This document shows, piece by piece, positions 45,807 to 59,679 of a stretch of DNA of 64,000 nucleotides. The first letter of the stretch is position 1, and each line of letters starts with the position of its first letter. The position numbers were made by a program, and so were the translations under genes. Location: NCBI GenBank assembly GCA_021234155.1, contig JAJEKV010000054.1, positions 992,001 to 1,056,000 of the forward strand. Reading direction: 5' to 3'. Below the pieces are notes generated by a model, which ran no database searches, was not told the DNA's origin, and saw nothing but the letters and a program-made list of their open reading frames with translations. The stretch is from Isoetes taiwanensis (Eukaryota > Streptophyta > Lycopodiopsida > Isoetales > Isoetaceae).

Positions 45807-46136
45807 GTATGTTTACGTCTCCTTACCCATTCATTTATCGAAATGGCGCAGCTGCGCTATTTGAATTCAAATGGCGCAGCTGCGCCATTTGAATTGAAAT
45901 GGCGCAGCTACCCATTTGAATTGAAATGAAATGCTACCATTTGAATTCGCCAATGGCAAATGGCTAAGCGCCATGCTATTTTGAATTGAAATGGCGCAAA
46001 TGCGCTCGATTTCATTTCAAAGCAGTTGCGCCATTTGAATTCAAATGGCGCAGCTGCGCCATTTCAATTCAAATAAGGCGCAAATTAGATGTAAATAGCA
46101 ACATTTGAAATTCTAAAATCGCCAGCTCTCTTGCAG
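45807..46136 (+). other. Intron made almost entirely of palindrome array C
   Basis: The donor TACAAG|GTATGT and acceptor CTCTCTTGCAG|CACTAC are strong consensus sites, and joining them keeps the frame (DEYK then HYLEMADK). Without splicing the frame meets stops inside the array. Confidence 0.7.
45838..46085. repeat. Palindrome array C (AAATGGCGC core, TTTGAATTCAAA linker)
   Basis: AAATGGCGCAGCTGCGCCATTT-type units (longer perfect palindromes with a CAGCTG centre) are joined by TTGAATTCAA or TTGAATTGAAA. The core is that of arrays A, B and D, and the linker is specific to this array. Confidence 0.9.
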
Positions 46137-47754
46137 CACTACCTTGAAATGGCAGACAAGATTCTGAGGGGCAAACACACGAAGGATGTCAATCGGTTTG
46201 TCTTCATGCCAGATGATGTCTATGCACTCTTCCGCCAGATGTGGAACAAATGGAGGAAGGGAGAACTTAAGGACAACAGGGGTCAAGCTATAGTAATTAA
46301 TTTTGCTAAAGACAAAGATTACTTAGGATAAACTACCTTAGATGCATGAGGGGCTTGGACTATGATGATTGTAGAAAGGTCCTCGAAGAAGCTTTAAGCG
46401 GGGATATATACGTCAAAGTCACCTCAGATTACAAAGGCGATAATTTCTTCAAGACGAGGGCGCAGAACTTAAGAGTACTTGCTTACATGAAGAAGGAGAT
46501 ACTGCACTTCATTGCAGATCAAATTGGCACTAAGTACAAGAAATTCGAGGACCTAAGGAAAGCCACAGACCACTTCTCAGATTCTGCACTTCTGGTTTGG
46601 GGGGTATGCCACCATAAGTGGGTACAGGAAGGAATACTCAAAGAGGGAGTTCATGGTAACATGCCATTCTCCTTGGCCAGGTCCATTCGAAAAATCCTTC
46701 AGCCTGAAACAGAAAAGGCTTTGCCAAGATGGTTTGTGGAGCATGTCACTGCCGGGGGGATTCCGAACGAACGTGCAGTTCTACCTGCCAGCATGATATG
46801 TTTAGATGCAAGGCAGCTTACTCCAGCTTGGAAAAGTGAGACTGTAACCGCGTTCTTCGATAATGTCTCACGGATGATGTACTTAAGAGACATACTGGAT
46901 TCTATGTTTCGTCGGTAGGAGCATAACTTACTATTTGCCAAAGTCGCTTTGAAAGACTAGAATCCGTGTCTAGAGTGTTTGTAGGAATCTATGAAGAAGA
47001 GCCCGAGCTGTGTGTGGTTCAGAATCAAAGAGCCACAAGCTCTTCTATTTGCTACGAGGATTTCGCACGCAGGGGGGAGAGCCCCGGACGAAGACCGGAC
47101 CTTAGGCTATTTGGCGACCATCCTAGAAAGCTCCCCGCAAATTCCTCCTATTCCTAAGGAAGCCATCTAAGTGAGGGCGATGTTATGGCTAAAAACTCAT
47201 GCAAGATGTGTTTAAGTGGAGTTGGCGGTGGTATGGAGGGAGAATATCCGGTGCATAAACAGATTGGTCCCGCAATCTGCGTTCTACCTTGTTGATAAGC
47301 TCGCCCTCAAGGTAACATTGTACTAGATTTCTTCTCCTCGGTGGAGCCTTCTCTAGGGCATCCCTTCATGTAGGAAGAATCGGTGTGACATACGAGCATG
47401 AGTTAGGAAAGATGAAATGCGTGATGGCATTCTCGGGTAGGGTCGAGAACGCCATGTACCCCCGCTTGACCCAAAGGCCATTGACCAACGCCAACGGAAG
47501 TCTTGACTTTGCAAGATGGTGAATCTCGGAAGGGCGACGAAGAAGCTTCTCATACGAGAGAAAGGTGAGACGTCGGCCCAAAGCCGGAGCAGAGCGGGGA
47601 TCAAATTGACCGCAAGAAAAATTAACCCGGATGATTATGAGAAAGTCTCGATGAACACTTCGCCAATGACTATTAAAAAAATACGTATTTTGAAAAATTG
47701 TATCTATTAATATATATATCTACATGGTCTTACGAAAATATGTGTTATCTATAG

Positions 47755-48170
47755 CAAAATGGCGCGAGAGCACTATTTGCTTGGTCTTCACGCTCACGCA
47801 AATAAGACTTTGCACTATTTGCTCGCTCTTAAATAGCGCCGTCGCACTATTTGCTTGCTTTCACGCTTCAAGCAAATAGCTACCGCACCATTTGCTTCCT
47901 TTCGTTAAAGCAAATATCGCTTTAGCGCTATTTGCTTTGTGGTTATTTCTAAGCTAAAGGAGCGGCCGCGCCATTTTGTTTGCTTGCTTTCAAGCTTTTG
48001 GCAATTTAATATTTGCTTTTGTGTTTCTCGGGCCGCTTTTCCTCATACTTTCCAAGTAAATGGCGCCATAGTTCTCTTCCTGACAACTAAAACCGCGCTG
48101 TTTTATATTAAATGTAGCGGTTTTTGCATGATAACTGGTTTCTTTTTAAGCAAATAGTGCCATATCTAGC
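47755..48170. repeat. Palindrome array D (GCGC-CATTT/CTATTTGC core, AAGCAAAT linker)
   Basis: AAATGGCGCGAG, GCACTATTTGCTTG, CACGCAAATA, AAATAGCGCC, AGCGCTATTTGC and CAAGTAAATGGCGCC alternate over about 400 bases. The linker is built on GCAAAT/ATTTGC. It is more degenerate than B and C. It lies between the methylase-like block and the pogo-like transposase. Confidence 0.8.
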
Positions 48171-48286
48171 CATAAATGTGTGATAAAACAGGGAAGAAAC
48201 TGATTTCACGAGAAATTGGAATCACGAAATTTCCAACTTTAATGAAATTCTGCTTGATACCACATGACAGTACTGCAACCAGTCCA

Positions 48287-48932
48287 ATGCCGAGGAGGCC
48301 GACTAGGAGAGGCCAATGGACTGAGAAGCAAATGCTGGATATCCTTGAAGAGGTAAGTGAGCTTGGCATTTCTGTTAGAGAGGCGTCAAGGAGATTTGGT
48401 ATACCAGAATCTATAATTTGGGACTGGTTATATGGTAGAACAACCCACAAACAAACAAACCATCCACAAATTTTGACAACTCTCCAAGAGAAGAAGCTAG
48501 ACAATTAGGCCCTTAGCAGGCAGAGCAAGGAATGGGAGCTACTCTATCTGCTGTCTAGGCAGCAGATATGTCTAGAGAAGGGGGTAATTGTGGGATATCT
48601 GGAGTACCAGGTAGTAAGTGGTGGAAGCTTTTTAAGCAAAGAAACACCCAAAAGTTGCACTCAGGGGTGCAGAAACCCTAGATGTAGCTAGGGCCTGTGT
48701 CATGTCCCAGGAAAACCTCGACAACTTTTATGCGGGGCTCAGGCAGATTTATGCTGAGTTTGCCTTCCCAGCCTCAAGGATTTGGAACGTTAATGAGACT
48801 GGAATTCAGGCAGGGAAAGTGAAGCGGTTGAAAATCATAGGTAGAAAGGGGGAAAACAAGGTGAGTGAGGTCATCATGAGTGAGGTCGTCATGAACAATA
48901 GGGAGTGGGTTATAATTTTGGAGTGTGTAAAT
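48287..48932 (+). pseudogene. Pogo/Tigger-like transposase fragment cut by a Copia element
   Basis: The frame from ATG 48287 reads RRGQWTEKQMLDILEEVSEL and SVREASRRFGIPESIIWDWL, a Psq-type helix-turn-helix like that at the start of pogo-family transposases. Farther on (48702-48932) it reads SQENLDNFYAGLRQIYAEFA, RIWNVNETGIQAGKVKRLKI, KGENKVSEV and REWVIILECVN. This is the DDE region where the family has an aspartate in I-x-N-x-D-E-T-G; here the residue is asparagine (NETGI). Stops separate the two parts. The frame ends at 48932, where the LTR of the next element starts, and the remainder is not found on the other side. Confidence 0.8.
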
Positions 48933-49343
48933 TGTTAAACAATGTATAAGAAACAACTTGAATCAATATTTCAGTGCAATAGATTGGCAACTAACTCAAT
49001 TATCATACATAAGCTATATAAACAGCTTAAATACTTAGAATTTAGTCAATACAAGTAACAATGCTATTGACCAATATTTCAAGGCATTGATCACTTAGGA
49101 ATAACCATTCCCCTGCATATTAGTTTCACTAGGATCAGCATCACAAAAGCATGCAATTTTGTTTTATTTATAGATCCGATCCTAACCACTTGCAGTCGGT
49201 TCTGGATCAGTCCATTTCGGTCGCCTGTGCTATAGGATAACTATTCGATTCTATTCGACCCCTTAATTTAGCTATAAATATCATATTCTCCTTCTTTATA
49301 ATTAACCATGAATCATATGGTTTATCTTAAACCATTGTATTCA
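48933..49343 (-). repeat. 3' LTR of the Copia element
   Basis: It is 411 bp, starting TGTTAAACAATG on the plus strand and ending CCATTGTATTCA. It is closely similar to 53803-54205. A purine-rich GGTTAGAAGG abuts it on the minus strand as the likely PPT. Confidence 0.9.
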
Positions 49344-49500
49344 CCTTCTAACCATTGATATGCTCAACTTTGTCTCCATATATCTTCCCATTGATCTTGC
49401 ATCTTCCTTTAACCATGTTAACCTTACCCTTATATCTAACATTAATACTTCTAACATTCCCCTTCATGTTAGATATTCTATTTCAGATAATTCAACATGT

Positions 49501-49860
49501 TCAGTCATCTGTGTTAAACTGTATCTTTCTGCACCTTGTTCCCTTTACTGTATTTCCTGTATGATCATGATCTTCCCGTGAACATACTGTTATAGCTGGA
49601 CTTACACCAATATCTTCCTGCAACTTTATGAATCTGTGTACTGGGACCACTTTAGTCAACATTTCTGCAATTTGTTCTGTGGTATTTATGTACTCAACTG
49701 TAATAATTCCTTTTGCAACCATATCCCTTACAAAATGAAGATGAAGCTCAATGTGCTTTGTTCTTTTATGAAAGACTGGGTTTTTAGTTATGGCTATACA
49801 ATTTATACTAACAATAAAAAGTGTAGTAGGCTTTATTTGTGCTGAGCCTAATTATGTCAA
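49501..49860 (-). pseudogene. C-terminal end of Copia pol
   Basis: VEYINTTEQIAEMLTKVVPV and FIKLQEDIGV are the conserved end of Copia RNase H. The frame is separate from the RT/RNase H ORF above it, so a shift lies near 49723-49860. Confidence 0.8.
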
Positions 49861-50556
49861 TCATCTTCTTACCCAGACCACCTCCCTAGCTGCTAATGAA
49901 GCTGCATTGTATTCTGCCTCTGCTGTTGACATAGCTATACAACCCTGTTTTTTGCTTCTCCATGATATTGTGCTACCACCAACTTGTAAAATGTAACCTG
50001 AGGTTGATACTCTAGTGTCCATGTCTCCTCCCCAATCTGCATCAGAATATGCAGTTAGCTCAAGGCTATTATTTGAAAATGTTAAACCTTTATTATTAGT
50101 TCCCTTCAAAAATCTGAGCACATACTTTGCTGCACGCCAATATTGCTTTCCTGGGTTATTCCCAAATCTACTCAACATATTCACACAAAAGGCTATATCT
50201 GGTCTGCTACAATTTGCCACATACAGGAGGCATCCTGCTAGTTCCCTATATGGATAATCCTCCATCTCCAATATTTCCTTTTCACTTGTAGGACGTAAAT
50301 CCAATGACACTTTCTGACCTGTGACCATAGGAGATCTTACATTATTGCATTCAACCATTTCAAATTTCTGCAACATCCCTTGAATATTGCTGTTTTGAGT
50401 TAAGGTAATCCTTTTATGCTCTCGATCCCTGTGTACTTCAATCCCAAGGAATCTTTTAAGAGGTTCCAAATCTGTCATCTTGAATCTGTTGCTCAGTAGA
50501 TTTTTGCACTGATTTAAGCATTGTAAATTATCACTTACCATAATATTATCATCCAC
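49861..50556 (-). CDS. Copia RT (C-terminal part) and RNase H
   Basis: The frame starts at the YVDDN-type box (DDNIMVSDN) and continues FKMTDLEPLKRFLGIEV, YRELAGCLLYVANCSRPDIA, AAKYVLRFLKGT, and RNase H AYSDADWGGDMDTRVSTSGY then STAEAEYNAASLAAREVVW. The initial tyrosine/valine of the catalytic box and the preceding part lie in another frame (50612-51070). RNase H degrades the RNA of the hybrid during cDNA synthesis. Confidence 0.92.
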   Translation of the reverse strand: MDDNIMVSDNLQCLNQCKNLLSNRFKMTDLEPLKRFLGIEVHRDREHKRITLTQNSNIQGMLQKFEMVECNNVRSPMVTGQKVSLDLRPTSEKEILEMEDYPYRELAGCLLYVANCSRPDIAFCVNMLSRFGNNPGKQYWRAAKYVLRFLKGTNNKGLTFSNNSLELTAYSDADWGGDMDTRVSTSGYILQVGGSTISWRSKKQGCIAMSTAEAEYNAASLAAREVVWVRR

Positions 50557-50611
50557 ATATAATGCAATGATACAAAAATGATTTTTCTCCCTATAAGCAT
50601 ACAGATTACCA

Positions 50612-51070
50612 TCATTCTCCAGTTTTGTTGAATCCTTGCTCTCTCAAAAAACCATCCATGCACAAGTACCATTGCCTTGGAGACTGTTTGAGACCATAAA
50701 CATCTTTCTTTAGCCTCCGTACTGTATTTTTCCCTTGCTCAAATCCTTGAGCTTGCTGCATATAAATTTCTTCATGTAGAGCAGCATTCAAAAATGTTGT
50801 GTTGACATCCATATGGTAAAGTTCAAGATCTAGTGCATTAGCAAAAGCAAGAAGAACTCTCAAGCTTGTTAGTTTAACAATAGGAAAAAAAGTCTCATCA
50901 TAATCAATACTTTTTCTTTGAGAGAAACTTTGTGCAACCAGACGCGCCTTGAATTTTTGTTCCCCATCATTACCAACCTTCAGTTTGTATAGCCATTTGT
51001 TTATTAGAATATTTCTATTTTTAGGCTTCTCCACCAATATCTCATCTCTTCTTCCAATGCACTTTTCCAT
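50612..51070 (-). CDS. Copia RT, N-terminal part
   Basis: INKWLYKLKVGNDGEQKFKA, RLVAQSFSQRKSIDYDETFF, LLAFANALDLELYHMDVNTT, FLNAALHEEIYMQQAQGFEQ and VYGLKQSPRQWY are the fingers and palm of Copia RT. The frame stops at FNKTGE shortly before the catalytic YVDD. Confidence 0.92.
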   Translation of the reverse strand: MEKCIGRRDEILVEKPKNRNILINKWLYKLKVGNDGEQKFKARLVAQSFSQRKSIDYDETFFPIVKLTSLRVLLAFANALDLELYHMDVNTTFLNAALHEEIYMQQAQGFEQGKNTVRRLKKDVYGLKQSPRQWYLCMDGFLREQGFNKTGE

Positions 51071-51123
51071 TGGTCTGTATTTTCTGAATTTAGTGCTTCC
51101 TCATAAAACTATTCTATTCTATT

Positions 51124-51863
51124 CTATTCCTCATAATTTCTAGGCACACTAAGCTCCAGAATTGCCATTATATCATTAATCTCAATGTTGAAATTTTGCA
51201 ACCTTTTTGATGTACCAGCAGGCGTTCTTCCATGTTTTTCACGATCTATGTCATTGAATCCTTCTCTCAATCTCTCAACCTCAGTACTTTTCTTCCTTAT
51301 GGTCATTTCTTCTGTTTTATTTTCCACATGTTTATCAGCTTCTTTTTCTTTGTTTTCTTCATAGTGGTCTGATTGTGTTGTCTCCTCATCTTGATTGTTG
51401 TGATCTTCAACTGCAAGTTTATCATCATCTTCTACATATGAATTTACTTGTGCATCCTTTACCTCTGCTTTCTTGTGTTCAATATTGCCAAACAGGTCTT
51501 GTCTACCATCAATTTCTTTTCTATTCTTGTAGAGTATAGTTTCATTAAACTTCACATCTCTGCTAACAATGATTCTTCTTTCCTCTGGAACATAAATCCT
51601 GTAGCCCTTTGACATTTCATCATACCCTACTAGAAATCCTTTTATTGCTCTATTGTCAATTTTTTTCTTACTTCCTTAGGTACATGTGAGAAAGCCATAC
51701 AACCAAATGCCTTCAAATATTCATACCTTGTATTTGTCCTGCTCCACAAGTTTTCAGCTACCTGACCATTTAGGCTAGAAGAAGGTATTCTATTTTGAAT
51801 ATGAACAGCTGCTCGTACTGCTTCTTCCCATAAGAAATTAGGTAGACCAGATTGCTTTAACAT
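51124..51863 (-). pseudogene. Copia integrase C-terminal region and linker
   Basis: 51642-51863 reads GLPNFLWEEAVRAAVHIQNR, YEYLKAFGCMAFSHVPKEVR. 51124-51615 reads GYRIYVPEERRIIVSRDVKF and then a charged acidic linker. These are the conserved segments after the integrase core. Two frames are used. Confidence 0.85.
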
Positions 51864-52276
51864 AGATCTCGCACAGTGAAGAATTTACCTATTTTTCCTC
51901 TCAGCCACTCCATTTTGTTGAGATGTATGGCTACATGTAATTTGCCTTTTGATCTCCTTTTCTCTGCAGTATTTTTTGAATGTATCATTAACAAACTCTC
52001 CACCACGGTCTGACTTAAGCATTTTACCATTCTGCCTGTCATTCTTTCTGCTTCTGCTTCAAAAATCCTGTAAGCTTTGTAAGCTTGACTTTTTCCACTA
52101 AGGAAAAAATACTTAGTATGCCTAGAATGATCATCAATAAAGGTAATAAAATATTTTTTTTCTTGTAGACTTCTCACATTAATAGGTCCACAGAGGTCAG
52201 AATGTACCAGTTCTAGCAAGTCTCCAGCTCGTTCATGTCTTTTTTGAAAAGGCAATCTTGTGCTTTTTCCCACCAT
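51857..52276 (-). pseudogene. Copia integrase core, frameshifted
   Basis: GDLLELVHSDLCGPINVRSL and KYFITFIDDHSRHTKYFFL contain the first two acidic catalytic sites. The later part (after about 52030) runs out of frame before the third acidic residue (glutamate). Confidence 0.88.
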
Positions 52277-52304
52277 GCATCCATAGCAGACAAAGTCATT
52301 ACTT

Positions 52305-52784
52305 TCAGCAGCAGCCTTTCCTAATCATTTCCTTTAGATTTTCTATATTAGCATGTCCTAATCTCTCATGCCAAAGCTTTAATGTTGGAATCTCTACTGA
52401 ATTTATACTTCCAGACAAGGTTTTGTTATGAAACCCAAATAGATTCCCAACGCGTTTTGCAAGGAACTTAATTTTATTGTTCTCAAATACTTTACAACAG
52501 TATTTGTCAAGCATAAGTTTGAATCCCACGTCTACCAGTTGACTGACAAAGATTAAGTTCCTTACAATGTTTGGAACTAACTGTACATTATGCAGATTAA
52601 CAACATTGCCTTCCAAATCAAATAGCTCAAGCATTCCGGATTCTTTAACTTCTTGCAGCTCACTATCACCCATTTGCACAAATGTAGAAGTCCTTTTCTT
52701 CCCTTCCTTGAGAGCATCAGTAGATTTAACAACTGATCTCTCAGCTCCACTATCTATCAAAAGTATGTCGCTGTTTTTGTTAGC
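52305..52784 (-). CDS. Copia protease and GAG-pre-integrase domain
   Basis: DILLIDSGAERSVV holds the D-S-G active-site motif of the aspartic protease. LWHERLGHANIENLKEM is the zinc-binding domain that precedes integrase. The frame ends at a stop shortly after. Confidence 0.88.
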   Translation of the reverse strand, partial: ANKNSDILLIDSGAERSVVKSTDALKEGKKRTSTFVQMGDSELQEVKESGMLELFDLEGNVVNLHNVQLVPNIVRNLIFVSQLVDVGFKLMLDKYCCKVFENNKIKFLAKRVGNLFGFHNKTLSGSINSVEIPTLKLWHERLGHANIENLKEMIRKGCC

Positions 52785-52849
52785 AATTTCATTTAAAATA
52801 GAGCATGTAGCAGATCTACATACCTCAGCTTCAGAATCTTCTTCCTCAT

Positions 52850-53786
52850 TTAAAAAACCTCTTGTACCAGATTTACACTGCTAGCACCTTCATTTCTTCT
52901 CATGTTGCTGTTCCTTTTACCATAACCAGAATCCCATTTATCCTTATTCTTATTTCCAATCCCCTTAGGACTTGGACATGCAGCAGCTAAATGCCCAAGA
53001 CCCTCACAATTAAAGCATTTATTTTCTTTTAGCTTGGGACAATTGTTTTTCAAGTGACCATATGAGTTACATCCAAAACATGGTCCTAATTTCCTTTTTC
53101 CATTTCCCACTCGTCCTTTCTTTTTCCCTGCAAACAAGATCTCAGAGTTTTCTTCTTCTCCTTTTAACATTTTCTGTTGTTCAATTTATGTTCTTATCAT
53201 AAGCTCAGCTTTTTCTCTATTTCTAGCTACTGTTCTTACCAAGGTGGACAATTGTTCAAACTCAGAAAATGCCCTTGATAAGGAGAGTACATGAAAATCT
53301 TTGGTAATGGAAACTCCAGCAATCTCAAGATCTGTAACAATGTTATCATATCTTTGAAAGAAAACAGTTAGATTATCTTCTTTCTTGAACTTTAGTTCTT
53401 AAATCTCTGTCAAGTAATTCAATTTGAGATGAATTTTCCACCTGGTAATTCTTGATCAAAAAAGCCCATATCTCCTTGGGTGTTTTATTTTTTATTTTAA
53501 ACATGATACTGGAACTTCGCTTACTAGCAATGATACATCTTGCCTGATGTGCTCTTTTCGTGTGGCTCCCACTTGCAACAACATTTATTGATGGCTCACT
53601 TGCACCACTGTCTCTTGAATTTGCTGTACTGCTCTCACCTTCTTCAATATTTTCTCCAATAACCAGATCCCACAGATCTTCAGCCAGCAGCACATCCTTC
53701 ATCCTTTCCTTCCATGCTTGAAGTCTAGCTTTCCCTTGAAATATCTCAACTCCATTGAGCAAAGAGGAATCAAGTCTAGTTGCCAT
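52850..53786 (-). pseudogene. Copia gag with two zinc knuckles
   Basis: The ATG at 53786 begins MATRLDSSLLNGVEIFQGKA. The capsid-like part (53373-53786) ends by frameshift. 53170-52850 carries CFGCNSYGHLKNNC and CFNCEGLGHLAAAC, two CCHC nucleic-acid-binding knuckles. Gag forms the intracellular particle. Confidence 0.88.
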
Positions 53787-53789
53787 TTA

Positions 53790-53801
53790 GCTCTGATACC
53801 A
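53790..53801 (-). other. Copia primer binding site, tRNA-iMet type
   Basis: The minus strand TGGTATCAGAGC lies one base inside the 5' LTR. Confidence 0.9.
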
Positions 53802-53802
53802 A

Positions 53803-54205
53803 TGTTAAACAATGTGTAAGAAACAACTTGAATCAATATTTCAATGCAATAGATTGGCAACTAACTCAATTATCATACATAAGCTATATAAACAGCTTAA
53901 ATACTTAGAATTTAGTCAACATAAGTAACAATGCTATTGACCAATATTTCAAGGCATTGATCACTTAGGAATAACCACCCTGCATATTAGTTTCACTCGG
54001 ATCAGCATCACAAAAGCACGCAATTCTGTTTTATTTATAGATTCGATCCTAACCGCTTGTAGTCGGTTTCAGATCAGTCCATTTCACATGTGCTATAGGA
54101 TAACTATTCGATTCTATTCGACCCCTTAATTTAGCTATAAATATCATATTCTCCTTCTTTATAATTAACCATGAATCATATGGTTTATTTTAAACCATTG
54201 TATCA
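53803..54205 (-). repeat. 5' LTR of the Copia element
   Basis: It is 403 bp, highly similar to 48933-49343 with small gaps, and ends CCATTGTATCA on the plus strand. Confidence 0.9.
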
Positions 54206-55731
54206 CAAGAGAAAGCATGAATTCAACGACGATTGAAGACCAAAGACATGACAAAATATGGGCGCTTACCTGTGGCACTTGGCGTCCCCAGAGGATTGAT
54301 CGGAATGGAAGAGAGGATGCTCGAACACTCAATTTAAACCCATGACTGGAATGATGCCACTGTCCCATACCTAGTGGTTCCAGATTTCCAAAAAACTGGA
54401 CTTTAATGGCAAATTGCCTTTCTTGCGGTTGGGGCAGAGAATGTTCGGGCCAATTTGGATGTTCTGGATCGCGGAATTGGGAATGTCTTAGGAAGATCGG
54501 CTCGTATTTTGGCGAAGGCCGGCCAAATTGGCAACGGTGACCGTTGGCGAGTACCTCGATAGCTGGCGGCATAGGTCTCATAGGTGGCATCTAGGCCCGC
54601 GACCACGGTATAGATGTGAAGCCGATATTAATGGGATGTGGCCCATTCGTGAGAGACAGTCAAGCGTGCAATACCATTCAGATGCGCGGCAGGTGGCACT
54701 TATAGCGTGCCCGCGAGGCAATAAACCCCGCGACCCCTGGCTTCGGTTACCAGGACGTGTGGTTAGGGGCATAGCGATGGTGGATGCTACCCCGGCCCCC
54801 ACTGTGAGTCGCATTAACTTGCTAATTTTGCATTTTTTGGTGTTAGTTTCTTTTACAAAGTTGTTGTACAACATTAGGTCTCCAAAATGGCCAGCAGATC
54901 GAGGGACGCGTGGAATTCGGCTCCCTTGGAACAATTTGCCTCTTAAGTGCGCGAAACATGACGACCATACCCTATATTGCATTTACTTTTTGAAGTTGTT
55001 TTGCTTCCATTCTGCTTCCTTTGAAGTTTGTGATGACTACATTGATGCATGCAACTCCTCGAACCTGACATTATACAACACATAAGGAAACTCGTCGACC
55101 TCCTTAAGTACATCTCTGACAAAGCAATCTAGCAGATGTAAGAATGTTTTATGTTTTTGTAGTAGCAATCAAATGGACATGGGAATATATATTTACGGTT
55201 CATTTCAATCCTCCAACATAACCAATTAAGCTTATAGACTCAGATCACGCCTATGGTAAGGGTCACATAAGATCTTGAACCCCTACATGCTTGTTCTTGA
55301 GTTTTTATGTTTTACCACCAAAGGAAGATCTTCTTGAAATGGGACCCTCTTTCTTGAGTTTCTTCGATTCCAAGTGTCCTTTCCACCATACTTTTTATTG
55401 CCCCTACCCAGTGGTTGCAAAATATCGGACTTTGGAGCCATGCTAGATAACATACCACACATTGAATAATCACATAAGCTCATTGTATGTTCGACCAAGC
55501 AAAGGACAAGGTTAGAAAATAGACCTACAATGATGTTGGAACATAGATATTCGAACTGCAGAGCAGATATTTAGGACTAGGCTATCCAATACAGAGTTAG
55601 AACAAAAAATGGCGGCCCAGGCATCTGCGCAAGAATATTCTTACTTGCGGTGCTATATCTACTGAGACAAAGGTAGCATGCGTTGTTTCCTCTTATCCTT
55701 TTGATCCATTGCCGGGCTTGAGCATTCTAGA
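54206..55731. other. Intergenic region upstream of PFP-beta
   Basis: A 185-aa plus frame (54528-55085) and opposite minus frames exist in GC-richer sequence, but none has a recognisable domain. The last few hundred bases should hold the PFP-beta promoter and leader. No TATA box can be assigned confidently. Confidence 0.4.

Positions 55732-59679
<3,948 letters not shown>

Larger units (their letters stand above)
44799..47710 (+). pseudogene. Broken gene with ParB-like and methyltransferase-like motifs
   Basis: The N-terminal part is highly charged (44799-45107). A frame running to 45442 reads MFPLGVTYTRRISIWDLEEA, VINPEHVRRLCKSFAEDPHP, then in shifted frames DPDTKEFLPKWV and RFYIINGNHST. Together these resemble a ParB/sulfiredoxin-like fold (position-to-avoid list, then an [IN]GNHS box). 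An exon ends DEYK at 45806 and splices in phase to HYLEMADKILRGKHTKDV at 46137. A 190-aa frame (46346-46918) follows, with no known domain. Near 47290-47470 shifted frames give LVDKLALK, GNIVLDFFSS and VGRIGVTYEHELGKM, like motif I and the following strand of class I DNA methylases. At least six single-base frame changes occur. ParB-methylase fusions are known in bacteria and phages, and I infer a relation here but cannot prove it. Confidence 0.4.
48933..54205 (-). mobile_element. Ty1/copia LTR retrotransposon, decayed
   Basis: It is 5.27 kb with LTRs 48933-49343 and 53803-54205 in direct orientation. In minus order it has the primer site, gag, zinc knuckles, protease, integrase, RT and RNase H, which is the Copia order with integrase before RT. 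Several frameshifts interrupt the polyprotein. The flanking five-base words (TAAAT on the left, CAAGA on the right) do not match, so no target-site duplication is visible. Confidence 0.93.

Noticed and set aside
43694-46085. AAATGGCGC units as E2F sites
   Set aside because: E2F prefers TTTGGCGC-type sites. The array core has ATGGCGC instead, so the match breaks at the key position.
42120-48170. CRISPR-like arrays
   Set aside because: The units are palindromic with near-constant linkers, no unique spacers, and the DNA is a plant nuclear genome.
54528-55085. 185-aa plus frame upstream of PFP-beta
   Set aside because: Long opposite-strand frames occupy the same DNA, composition drives the openness, and no domain is seen.
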